Source: Papilionanthe hookeriana x Papilionanthe teres (lineage: Eukaryota > Streptophyta > Magnoliopsida > Asparagales > Orchidaceae). Taken from it: a stretch of DNA of 64,000 nucleotides. The DNA is taken from assembly GCA_022702705.1 (NCBI GenBank), contig CM040421.1, positions 5,254,090 to 5,318,089 of the forward strand. Direction: 5' to 3'. The translations under genes were made by a program, and so were the position numbers. Under the pieces are notes generated by a model. The model was not told the DNA's origin. It ran no database searches and saw nothing but the letters and a program-made list of their open reading frames with translations. Positions 45,733 to 57,211 of this stretch are shown piece after piece. Each line of letters starts with the position of its first letter. Within the stretch, counting starts at the first letter, position 1.

Positions 45733-47581
45733 TGACCCACGCTAAATATATGCGTACTAAAATTCAATCCCCGGCAACGGCGCCAAAAACTTGACCCGTA
45801 ATCCGCTGATGACAAGTATAATAATTAATGCTTTCAAATGTAATAGATAATAATATCAGCTAGTGTATATAAATATAATTTTATCAAAAATATTTTACAC
45901 AAAAGGGGTACTACGCAAGTATACATATCGTATCAAGTAATATAGGGCTTAAAGACCCCAGTATCGATCCCACGAGGAGTGAGTTATGGATTTTTAAATA
46001 TTTTAATTTTATTTTTAATTATTTCTTTTATAGTTATAAATTTGATATTTTTAATTTACTAGATGCAATAATAAAGCAGTAATGAAATAATTAATGTAAA
46101 TAGCAATAAGACAACAACTTTCTTCCTTTCAATTAATCCAAGATTTTCTAAGATAATGATAATATTCATGGAGAATATAAATTTATGATATTATGCCAAA
46201 TATAAGCATTCATATTCTTTACCCTTTGATCCAGGTGTAAAGAATATTGGCTAGCCCATAGATCAGGTCCGGATGTATTGTTAGTAGAATGGGTTAATCT
46301 AGGCTCACACTACTAGATGTTCAAGAGTGGCTATGGTTGGCCCTACTAGTGACTCTTTCCTTCTCTATAAACCAAATTTCAAGAATTTAGTCTGTCACTC
46401 TAAAATCTTATCAATTCTACGCCTATTATATAATATCTTCCTATTTATTTGTACTTCACCTTGAATAACCCGCACAAGGCCTTCGACTACCCAAGGATTC
46501 ATGTGATATCTACTAGTTAAGAATTCATCTCCTTCTAGGTATAAAAACTCTTCAACAAATTTTAACAATTTAAATGACCAATTTAAATAGTAAATTAAGA
46601 TCTTGTATTAATATCATCACAATGTTTTAAAATATAAATAGTTTCTAATTCTCCAACGAATTTTATATTATCTTATTTATATTTTCATAATTGAAAAGAG
46701 AAAGTAAACTAACTACTCAGAACACATTGAATTTAAACAACAAAACATGGTAATAAAACTTTGAATAAAATTACAAATACTTATCTCAAGTGTTTCTCCT
46801 ACCGAACCTCTGAATTCTTCTGACTCCAAGCAAATAATCTTCAAAAGCACCAACTCTTTAAACTCTCAATACAAACTCTAAATAAAATAACAAACTAATT
46901 TATGAAGGATAGTAAAATGTGGCCCTAAAGTATCTCTCTAATTCTCTCACTAGATGGGGCTCTAGATAGGGGGACTAAGTTGGGTGTTGGGGGCTGGGCG
47001 TTGGGCGTTGGGCGTTGGACGTTTTTCTCTGAAGGAGTAGCCTCCTATTTATAGACTTCAAGGGTTGCCTCAAGGCACCTCTTCAAAATGTGTCCACATT
47101 CAATGAATCTTCTAGAAGGTGTGTCTGGCGCCTAGGCGCCGGACTCTGCGTCCAGTTATTCACACCTCTTCACTTTGGATCGCACCTCTTCGCGATTAAA
47201 ACCATGTCCAAGCGTCCAAATACATTGTATCACATGTCCTATAAACTGGAACAACTGTCAGTCTTCTAGAAGGTCCAATAACCACTAACACTGTCAAAAT
47301 AACTGTTCAAAAGTTGTCAAAAATCTTGACAGATCCCGTATCGACCTGGCGCTTAGGCGCCGGATTCTGGCGCCAGACCAATAATTTTGACAATTTTGCA
47401 TTTCGGCTCCATTTTTGCTCATTTTTGCTCCTTTTTGCTTCTTTTTCACTTTTTTTCCTTCTTGAACATTTTTTTTATCACCTATATCCAAAAACACAAA
47501 AATACCTTTCATTAAAGTATAGTATCCTTTAAAATTTGATAAAAATCAAGGCATAAAAATGAGTATTTTTTTCATGGATCA
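45733..47581 (-). repeat. 3' LTR of element B
   Basis: 1849 bp, matching 57212-59061 throughout. Carries palindromes GGCGCCTAGGCGCC (47127-47140) and GGCGCTTAGGCGCC (47348-47361). A perfect 17-base tRNA-Asp primer-site sequence lies inside the LTR at 45769-45785, 36 bases from its 3' end. Confidence 0.93.
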
Positions 47582-47594
47582 AAATCCCCCAAAC
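47582..47594 (-). promoter_or_regulatory. Polypurine tract of element B
   Basis: Minus-strand GTTTGGGGGATTT adjoining the 3' LTR start TGATCC; identical to the tract of element A. Confidence 0.85.
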
Positions 47595-48916
47595 ATAAAC
47601 GTTACTTGTCCTCAAGTAACCCTTTGTACTATTTAAAATGTATAACATTTAGAATGAAAGATAAATATTTAAGACTCCTTGTAATTTTTGATCTTATAAA
47701 GGCTTTAGTAAATCATTAACCAAATTTCACTAAGTTTAATTTTAAGAATTTAAAGAATATTAAACTACCAAATCATAAGACTTCAAAAATTTTTCATTCA
47801 TTTCGAAAATAATAGAAGTTTATTATATTAAGATCACATAGATTATTTACAAGAAAAATATTTTCATGAAAAATCTTTCCTAAATAAAGATTCATGCATA
47901 AAAATTAAGTAAAGTATGTGACTAGTTTTCTTCATATAAGATAATTCAAGTGAAGCCAATTTTTTATTAGGCATATCCTCAAGCTTCTCCTCTTTTTTTT
48001 TCTTTTTTTTATTTCATAGTGAGGATTACTATATCTGGATAGCCTGTTAATGATTTTGAACTTCACTATCCTTAACTTATATTTTCAAACTTTTACATTT
48101 TCACTTAATTATTATAACATGAATAGAATTTCAAAAAGACTTTCAATCTTTTCTTTTTCAAGTTATAATTTTTGATTTCTTAATACTTCTAAAATTCAAT
48201 TATTTCTATTATGAATAGAAAAATTTCTTAATCTTATTCTTCTTTAAGTTAAATAATTCTATTCTTAAAATCAATCGAAGTTATTAAAATTTTGGTTAAG
48301 TCCACTAAATTATTTATAATTTCAAAAATTTAAGTGATCTTAAATAGATTCTTCATTACTTATGTTATGTTAAGATTTTTTTAGAAAATATTAGTTTATT
48401 AAGGACAAATAAAATTTAAATTTGCATGTATTTTCCCTCCCCCCAAACATAAGTTTTGGTATATCATAAAAAAAAATAAAGTATAAGAGAAAGAAAAGTA
48501 TAATTTAAAAATGAATTTTATAAGCATGTAAAAAAATTTTTAGAAAGAAATATAATTTACTTCTACACATGCTTTTTATGAATATTACAGAAATAATGAA
48601 GCATATCAAAGTAAGCAGGCTCAAAAAAAAAATTTTTATAGCAGTAGTTGAATTAAATAATAACATAACTAACAGAAATAGAATAACATTACTAACTATT
48701 CTATAATACTAAATAGTAGGCTGAAACAAAAATAAACACAAATTCATTCAAATTTCAGTCTGCAACTAAATATCTAAAACAGTCTCAACATCAAACACTT
48801 CATACAAAGTCTCATAAACAAATCTAAACTAGCAAACAACAAACAACAATCAAGACTAGCAAACAAAAACTAAACTAACAACGGACTCGAAGACATCTCG
48901 GAGGCAAATCAGGCTA
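47595..48916 (-). other. 3' noncoding region of element B
   Basis: AT-rich and non-coding. Near 48434-48446 the minus strand has a second purine tract (GGGGGGAGGGAAAA). At 48023-48050 lies the ATCCAGATATAGTAATCCTC segment shared with element A. The arrangement mirrors 59067-60215. Confidence 0.7.
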
Positions 48917-50077
48917 CTAATCACTGTCTGTAGCCTCGTCATCGTCATCACCAAAAGAAAACTCCACATCCTTAGGATCAACATATGGTGAAAATTTAGG
49001 ACAGGTGGGAAACTGAATATCATGCTAACCCTTCAAGAATCTAACTAAAGACTCTGAATACTAAGCATCATACTCACTCTTCCTCTGAGTGTAATCAGAT
49101 AGGTGATCAATTTTCTTATCGATAGTATCAACTCTGCAGTGAGTTAGAAATAACTCATTCCGCTGCTCCAGAAATTGATCATGCATCGATTCCCAAAAAC
49201 TAGACGGTGGCTCAGCAGTAGAAGTAGAAGGTCTAGAAGTAGAAGCTCTACCTGGAGTAGGTGCAGAAGTAGAAGGGGCTGTAGATCTCTTCCCACGAAG
49301 AAGATTATAGATACTAACACTCTCCTACCCAATTGGCTTGGTAGACTTCAACTTCTCCTCAGAAATATCAGCAGTGACTCCATTGTTCACACATAAAGTA
49401 TAAATTAGGGATGGGAATCCTAGTCCTACAGAAGTACTAGATCTAGCAGTAGACTCCACAGAATCATAAGTAATACTGCCGACATCTATTGGCTTCCTCT
49501 CCTGAATGCAGTAGTTTAAGATAGCTCAATCTCTAGTCACTTCGCTCAGGTGGTTGGAAGGTAAAAGTGTTGCAGAAATAAAGTAATGCCATGCCTTTGA
49601 AATAACATTTAACTTAGAAGATTTGAAATTTACCCGTTTATCATTCCGAATCTTCCAAGCTCCAGTGTCGTCAGTCAAATAAGCAATAATCATCTCAAGA
49701 TCTCCCTCAGATGGAGATAATCTAGAATAGTGGCACTCGATGGTAGGTGGCAGTCCATAAAAAACATTGATCCTTTTCGGTGTAAATCTTATTCCAACAC
49801 CTCTGACGAAGACTCTGTAGTCTTCCACATCCAAAAAGTTAGCATAAAATTCGCGCACGATTGGAATAACAGCAACAGCGGTGAAATAACAGAATCGTTG
49901 CCAGTTGTGCTCAACGATCGTGTTCTCGATCATTTCACCGGGATTGTAAAAGCTTCGCTTTAAGATAAATTTTCTGGATGTCGCAAATTCATGATATCGA
50001 AAATGCGCCGCCGCAGTCGCGAACTTGCTACTGTCAAAATTTTCTCGTGTCTTTCCTCACTTAGATTTCGGTGTCAT
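48917..50077 (-). pseudogene. Third ORF of element B, 'putative plant transposon protein' type
   Basis: Starts at the ATG of 50075-50077, homologous to the start of the third ORF of A, with a stop six codons later. The core (49933-49526) reads IPIVREFYANFLDVEDY, INVFYGLPPTIECHYSRLSP and KLNVISKAWHYFISATLLPS. Further down, in changed frames, come a Ser/Thr-rich segment, a coiled-coil-like part (about 49150-49080) and an acidic FGDDDDEATDSD tail before the stop at 48917-48919. Several stops interrupt 49525-49320. As in element A, I find no membrane segment. Confidence 0.75.
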
Positions 50078-50434
50078 CTAAACACAAATAAATTAAGGAA
50101 TCAAAGATTTAAACTCTTTTTAAGCTTAAGAGACTTAAAATGAGTTTAGAAATTCAAGGAGAAACATTTAAAAATCAAATTTTTTTTCAAAATTTCGGTT
50201 TTTAGCCAAAAATAGGAAAAACTATGGTGAAAATAAAAAATAAATGAATTAGAGTGTAGATCTGACATTGAGATGAAGAAATCAAGTGATTTCAGGCTCA
50301 AAATCTTGATGTTTTGACCTCAAAATGGATTTAGAAGGTGGGTTTTCGCAAAAAAGAGGAAGGGGATGAAGCTTAGGCGTCAAAAATGGCTAATGGGGGT
50401 TTAAATGGTGATTTTCGGGTAAGCAGGCCGAACC

Positions 50435-50469
50435 GGCTCCAAGGCGCCGAATTCTGGAGCCTAGGCGCC
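50435..50469. repeat. Two GC-rich palindromes before the third ORF of element B
   Basis: GGCTCCAAGGCGCC (50435-50448) and GGAGCCTAGGCGCC (50456-50469), separated by seven bases. They correspond in position to 43714-43790 of element A. Confidence 0.85.
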
Positions 50470-50956
50470 AGACTCGCCTTTCAAAAAAATCACTTTAAAA
50501 TTTTTATTTTCCACCAAAATTCATAATTTAAACTTCTAATTACTCATATAAGAGTATTGCTTCGGTTTCCTTCTTCCAAAATATTTTCCAAAAATTTTAA
50601 AAATTAAAAATTAAATCCACCAATTAAACACAAGTTTAAATCAAACTCTTCTAATTCCATTCATGATTTTCAATTTCGGGCTCAATACAATTCAGATAAG
50701 TATCATAACATGATTCAAGTTCTAACAACGATCAAACAACACAAATTTGAAAGCAAATACAACACACATTGAACATGAAAGCAAACACACAAACAATCAC
50801 AATCGATTCACTAAATCGATACAACGACACACTAGATAAATCACAATCTCACCATATCACTATCTAATTCCCATTATCTTCACAATGGAGATTGCTTGGC
50901 CTACTAGGGAAAAATACTAACGCTCTCAGAAAATCCGTTGACGTTTTCTCGTCGAT

Positions 50957-51283
50957 CTAATTGTTCTTCGCATACATTTCCACTTGAGCATCTTGATAAG
51001 CCGCTAGATGATCAAATTGAAGTTTCGCCTGCCATTCCAGATGTTCAATTTGATGATACATCTCATGGAGGAGATCTCCAATGCTTTTAAATTCTGCTTC
51101 AAACTTATCTAGACGACTAGAAATTTTCTCCAAACTTACAACGATGAAACCAATGAAGTAGGGTTGAGGATCCTTTGAGACCTTGTCTCTAGCCTCTTCT
51201 CCACGATTTATCCTCTCCATTTCTTCAAAAATCCTCTCTAATCTCTCAAGAATGGAGTGTATGGGTCGAAATAATGATTGCAT
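50957..51283 (-). CDS. Small coiled-coil ORF of element B (intact, 108 residues)
   Basis: An uninterrupted frame in an element whose other frames are all broken. It reads MQSLFRPIHSILERLERIFE, then EEMERINRGEEARDKVS, a middle GFIVVSLEKISSRLDKFEAE and HQIEHLEWQAKLQFDHLAAY to a stop. Hydrophobic residues at heptad spacing and many charged residues suggest a coiled coil. There is no catalytic motif, signal peptide or membrane span. A homologue with one frameshift lies at the same place in element A (42907-43211). It stands between the end of pol and the third ORF and could be expressed from a spliced or subgenomic RNA. I do not recognise the family, and the function is unknown. Confidence 0.55.
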   Translation of the reverse strand: MQSLFRPIHSILERLERIFEEMERINRGEEARDKVSKDPQPYFIGFIVVSLEKISSRLDKFEAEFKSIGDLLHEMYHQIEHLEWQAKLQFDHLAAYQDAQVEMYAKNN

Positions 51284-51372
51284 AGGGATTGGGCACGAAG
51301 ATAGGGTAATTTATAAGAGAAAATCGTGTGAAAAACTGAAGATTTCCAATTTTAACACGATCCAGTAACTGT

Positions 51373-51406
51373 GGCGCTTAGGCGCCAAATCTGGCGCCTA
51401 GGCGCC
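51373..51406. repeat. Two perfect-type palindromes, pol to small-ORF spacer of element B
   Basis: GGCGCTTAGGCGCC (51373-51386) and GGCGCCTAGGCGCC (51393-51406), six bases apart. They correspond to 42690-42703 in element A. Confidence 0.92.
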
Positions 51407-51840
51407 GGACCCATCGACACATAGTTTACTCTAGCGCTTACGTGCTAAATTTGGCGCTGGAACCATGTTCGACTCTGTTTCTCTTAACGTCAAATTTCAA
51501 AGTTTCGTTCTCCAACATAGGTAATTTAGAATGGTAAGATCAATATAAACTCAGTAATTCAAATTATAAGCAATCACAATGAAGGTTAACTTGATCTCCT
51601 TTTTAATCATATATGAAATAGAGTGATCCAATCTCTAAACTTTATATACTTCGAGATAATTTTCAGCTTAAGTCAATAGAGTCTTGTTAGCATCAAATTT
51701 TCTAAAGTAATATAAAATTAAACATGACTAAGGCATAACATTACATTAAAAATGTAAAAACACACAAAACAACGAATAATTATGGGTTGCCTCCCACAAA
51801 GCGCTTGGTTTAACGTCGTCAGCCCGACATAATTAAGTTT

Positions 51841-54800
51841 TTAATCAGGTAGACTCAACTCATAAGCCTCTTTATAAATCTTTTTAATATCTCCCAAATA
51901 AGGCTTCAGTCTTAATCCATTAACTTTTAAAAATTTTCCCGTTTTGGGATCTTTAATATCCACAGCTCCATAATGGTATACTTTTTCAATTATATACGGT
52001 CCTATCCATTTTGATCTTAATTTTCCAGGAAAATTCTTAAACGAGTATTAAATAATAATACTTGTTGTCCAGGCTCAAATATTTTTCCTAAAATCTTTTT
52101 ATCATGTAATATTTCATTTTCTCTTTATAAATCCTTGCATTTTCATATGATTCATTTCTTATTTCATTCATCTCATTTAATTGCAATAATCATTTTTCTC
52201 CTGCAGTATTCAAATCAAAATTAAACTCCTTTATCGCCCAATAAGCTTTATGTTCAAGTTCAACAGTAAGTGACAATGTTTACCATAAACTAACCGTAAG
52301 GTGACATTCGATCGGTGTCTTATAAGCTATTTTATAAGCCCATAATGCAGAATCAAGTCTATAAACCCAATCAGTTCTTTCAGGATTAACAGTCTTCTCT
52401 AAAATTCCTTTAATTTCTCTGTTTGATACTTCAGCCGTTCCACTTGTTTGTGGGTGATATGCAGTTGCAATTCTGTGTTTGATTCCAAATTTTTCCAATA
52501 ATGATTGAATTCTTATATTTCTAAAATGACTTCCATCATCTGTGATAATTACCTTAGGCATTCCAAATCTTGAAAAATCATCTTCTTTAAAAATTTTGAA
52601 ACATTTTTGGAATCACAGCTAGGTAAAGCTACAGCTTCAATCCACTTTGAAATATAATCAACCGCTAATAAAATATAAATTTTTCCAGATGATGGTACAA
52701 ATGGTCCCATAAAGTCTAAACCCCATATATCGAAAATTTCAACTTCCAATATATAGTTTAAAAGCATATCATCTTTCTTGGATATATTTCCCATCCTTTG
52801 ACATCGATCACATATTTTCACATAATGTCTCACATCTTTAAATAAGGTCGATCAATAAAATCCCGAATTTAAAATTTTAAATGCAGTTTTATCTATTCCA
52901 AAGTGTCCTCCAAATTTAGAATCAGGACATTTTTGAATAATAGCATAAGTTTCTTCATAAGGTACGCATCTATGAATTACAGAATCTCTTCCTATTTTAA
53001 ATAAATGAGGATCTTCCCAAATATAAGTTTTAGCATCATTTTTAAATTTCTTAATAAATTTGTTATCCAATCCATAAGGTAAAATATTGCTAACTAAATA
53101 GTTACCTATATCTACATACCAAGGTGTTTGACATCCTTGAATAACATACAAATGTTCATCAGGAAATTTCTCATTTATATTTTCTTTAGTAATAACATCA
53201 TTCTTAATTCTAGATTAATGATCAGCAATTTGGTTGTTCGTTCCTTTTCTATCCACTATTTGAAAAACAAATTCTTGTAGAAGTAAAACCCATATTATCA
53301 GTCTTGGTTTAACATCTTTTTTCAACATTAAATATTTAATAGCGGAATGATCAGTATGAACTATGCATTTGGTACTAAGAAGATAAGGTCTAAATTTATC
53401 AAAGGCATATACTATAGCTAAAAGCTCTTTCTCAGTAGTAGTGTAATTTTTTTGAGTTTCAGTAAGAGTTTTACTAGCATAATATATAACTTTGAAAATT
53501 TTCTCATATTTTTGTCCCAATACAGCTCCAATTGCAATATCACTTGCATCGCACATTAATTCAAAAGGTTTATTCCAATTAGGTGCAATAATTATAGGTG
53601 TAGTTATTAACTTTTCTTTTAAAATATTGAAAGATTTAACACAGTCTTCATTAAATTCAAATTTAGCTTCTCTTTCCAATAAATGACAATGAGGTTTAGC
53701 AATTTTAGAAAAATCCTTTATATATCTTCTATAAAATCCAAAGATTACCCGTAAAACTTCTCACATCGAAACAGTAGTAGGGGGTTGCAGTTCAACGAAT
53801 AATTTTCACTTTTGCTTGATCAACTTCCATCCCTTTTATGAAACTTTGTGACCAAGTACAATGCCTTCGTGACCATAAATTGACATTTTTCCCGACTAAG
53901 AACTAAATTTGTTTCTTCACATCTTTTCGTAACTTTGGAATTATTTTCCAAACATGACTCAAAAGAAGTTCCAAAAACTGAAAAATCGTCCATGAATACT
54001 TCAATTCCTTTGTCAATCAAATCACAAAATATTGACATCATACATCTTTGAAAAGTTGCAAGTGCATTACATAAACCAAAAGACATTCTTCTAAAGGCAA
54101 ATGTTTCATAAGGACTTGTAAATGTTATTTTTTCTTGGTCCTCAGGAGCGATAAGTAATTGATGATAACCAGAATATCCATCCAAAAAACAGAAATATGA
54201 GTGTCTAGCTAATTTGTCAAGCATTTGATCGAAGAAAGGTAAAGTAAAATGATCCTTTCTAGTGGCGTCATTTCACCTCCGATAATCAATGCAAATTCGT
54301 CATCCGGTAACTTGTCTTGTAGGAATTAGTTCATTTTTATCATTGACAGTGACAGTTACTCCTCCTTTCTTCGGAACACAATGAACAAGACTTACCCATT
54401 GGCTATCTGAAATAGGATAAATAATTCCAGCATCTGACTATTTTAAATTTTTTTTAACAACCTCTTTCATGATAAGATTTAATCTTCTTTGCGGTTCAAT
54501 AGTAGGTTTAAAGTTTTCTTCCATTAAAATTCTATGCATACAAATGGAAGGGCTTATTCCTCTTATATAAGCAATAGTCCAACCAAAAGCTTTCTTATAA
54601 TTCTTTAACACTCCTATTAATTTTTCTTCTTAATCTAAACATAGCTCAGAAGAAATAATAACAGGTAAAGTTAATGATTTTCCAAGAAATGCATACTTTA
54701 AATGTGAAGGTAATATTTTTAATTCCATTTCAGGGGCTTTTTTAATTGAGGGTAAAAATATATCATTTTGAGTTATGTCTAAAGTTTCCCAGTTATCTTT

Positions 54801-57037
54801 AATATAATGAGTTTCTTTAAGTAATTCTTCTTCTTTTAGTTCTTTATTTTCATTAGTTAAAAATTCAATTTCTTCTTCAGGAATGATTTTACATTTTTCT
54901 CGATAGTTTTTTTCAATTATAAAATCAAAAATATGCATACGATAGCATTTTTCTTTGTCAGGATACTTCATCGATTTAAGAACATTGAATTTAATCTCCT
55001 GATCATTAACCTCATAGTTAATTCTCATTTTTGCACATCAATCATAACTCGTCTGGTAGCTAGAAAAGGTCTCCCTAAAATAATTGGTATTTCTTTATCT
55101 TCTTCCATATCAAGTACAAAGAAATCCACAGGGAAAATAAATTTATCTACTTTAACAAGTACATCCTCTATAACTCCTTTAGGGTAAGTGATAGATCTAT
55201 CACCTAACCGAAGGGTTACGATGGTGGGAGTAATCTCTCCTAAATTCAACCTTCGATAAATAGAAAATGACATGAGATTAATACTTGCTCCTAAATCACA
55301 TAAAGCTTTTCCGCAAAATTTTTCTCCAATAGCACAAGGTATAGTAAAACTTCCGAGATCTTTAAGTTTCTGAGGTAATTTCTTTTGAATTATTGCACTA
55401 CATTCTTCACTTAATGCAACAGTTTCAAAAGCTTCAAATTTTTGTTTCTTACTTAATATATCCTTCATAAATTTTGCATAAGTTAGCATCTGTTCCAAAG
55501 CTTCAGCAAAAGGTATGTTTATAGTAAGTTTCTTAAAAATTTCAAAGAACTTAGAAAATTGATGATCAAGCATCTGTTGTTTTAATCTTTGAGGAAAAGG
55601 TGGTGGTGGTTTTTCAACTTCCACATTTATAGAAATATTAGTTTGACCTTGATTAGGAGAAGGAGTTTCTTTAGGTTTTTTAATCTCTTTAACCTCAATC
55701 TCTTTTTCAATTTCATTCTGTATTCTTTCTTTTAATTCCTTTCCACTTCTAAGTTGTACAGCTTTAACATGTTCATGTTCTTTTCCAGTTTCTTTTGGAT
55801 TAATTTCAACATTACTAGGAAGTGTTCTTGGAGGTCTGTAATTAATTAAATGAGCTACTTCATCCATTTGATTCTTAATATTACGAATAGTAGTATTTTG
55901 ATTTTGTAATTGATTACTCATTTGTAAAATTAATTCTTCTATTGATAACTTTTTCTGTTGATTATTAAATCCAGGTGGTTTAGAATTTGAATTTACTTGA
56001 TTATTCCAATTTCTAGTTGGATGGGATTGATTATTACCCCATTGTTGTTGATGATTATTCCAGTTAAAATTAGGGTGAATTTTCCATCCAGGATTATAAT
56101 AGTTTGAATACGGATTATTTTTACTAGCAATAACTTGTAAAGTTTCAATAGTTTGAGAATCTTCAATATTAGATGAGTTGTTATATGATATGTTGATGGC
56201 AAAATTATCTAATTTCTTAGATATTGCAGCTACTTGTGAAGCTAAGATAGAAAAGGCTTCGTTATCTTGAATACTTGACATTCTTTTAGGATTAATCCTT
56301 TCAGAAGACCATTGAAAATTATTATTAATCATTTCTTCAATTAAAGTATAAGCTTCTTCAAATGATTTAGACATTAAAGAACCTCCAGCAGCAGCATCAA
56401 TTATTGATTTTAGTGATCCAATTAAACTATTATAAAATGTTTGAATAATTAACAATCAGGTAAAGCATGATGAGGACATTTTCTTAAAAGTTCATTAAAT
56501 CTTTCCCAAGTTTCGTAAATTGTCTCCCCATCAAATTGACTAAATGAAGTAATATCATTTCTTAATTTAGCAGTTTTAGAAGGAGGAAAATATTTAGCAA
56601 GGAATTTTTGTGCCATTTTAGCCCATGTTTTAATAGAACCTGTTTCTAATGAGTTCAACCACATCTTTGCTTTATCTCTTAAAGGTAGCACAAAGTTCTA
56701 AAAAACTAGCAAGGTGTAAATTTGGATCCTCATTTGGTGTTTCTCCAAATTGATTATTTTGAACCATTTGAATGATAGATGGTTTAAGCTCAAAAGAATT
56801 AGCGTCTACAGCAGGTATTTGAATACTACTATGAAGTTCATCAACTGTAGGGATAGCATAATCCCTTAATGGTTTGTAAACATTTTGTTCATTAATTTCA
56901 ATTGGATTTTGTAAATTGTTATGTAAATTAGCCATCTTTTGGATTTTTTGAGTTTGTTTTCCTTTTTTAATTCTTTTAATAGTTCTTTCTAATTCAGAAT
57001 CTAAAGGTAATAATCCTTCAGATCCAGTACTATGCAT
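51841..57037 (-). pseudogene. Element B gag-pol region, disabled by frameshifts and stops
   Basis: Gag begins MHSTGSEGLLPLDSELERTI (57037) and contains KMAQKFLAKYFPPSKTAKLR and YSNYYNPGWKIHPNFNWNNH. The longest open part (56455-55025) ends with the protease (CDLGASINLM, IPIILGRPFLA). Reverse transcriptase (54450-53820) has MSFGLCNALATFQRCM and FMDDFSVFG. RNase H (53679-53215) has the CDASDIAIGAVLGQKYEK and VHTDHSAIKYL blocks. Integrase has GGHFGIDKT, CDRCQRMGNIS, WGLDFMGPF, ITDDGSHFR and AEVSNREIK, so the Asp-Asp-Glu residues are present. The C-terminal part ends at the stop 51841-51843. Frame changes fall near 56680, 56455, 53780-53700 and 52555, with added stops between. Confidence 0.9.
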
Positions 57038-57188
57038 AAAAAGTAAATTAACAAGAAATAAAATCTCTACTTATTAAAAAAAATTATATATTTTTTAATA
57101 TTTTTGGTATTTTATATTTTTGATAATAAAAGAAAATGAATAAAATAAAATAAAAATATTTAAAGCCTAAAAATTTGCCTATGCTCCT

Positions 57189-57205
57189 CCCCGGCAATGA
57201 CACCA
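57189..57205 (-). promoter_or_regulatory. Primer-binding site of element B (tRNA-Asp)
   Basis: Minus-strand TGGTGTCATTGCCGGGG, six bases after the LTR end. It differs from the tRNA-Asp complement by three transitions. The copies inside the LTRs (45769-45785 and 57249-57265) match better. Confidence 0.85.
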
Positions 57206-57211
57206 AAAACT

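Noticed and set aside
45958..45990. TCGATCCCACGAGGAGTGAG resembling part of a tRNA T-arm
   Set aside because: No cloverleaf can be built around it. It belongs to the U5-side part of the element B LTR and is repeated at 57452.
50957..51283. Reading the small ORF of element B as a host gene
   Set aside because: It lies between pol and the third ORF of a retrotransposon and has a homologue at the same place in element A.
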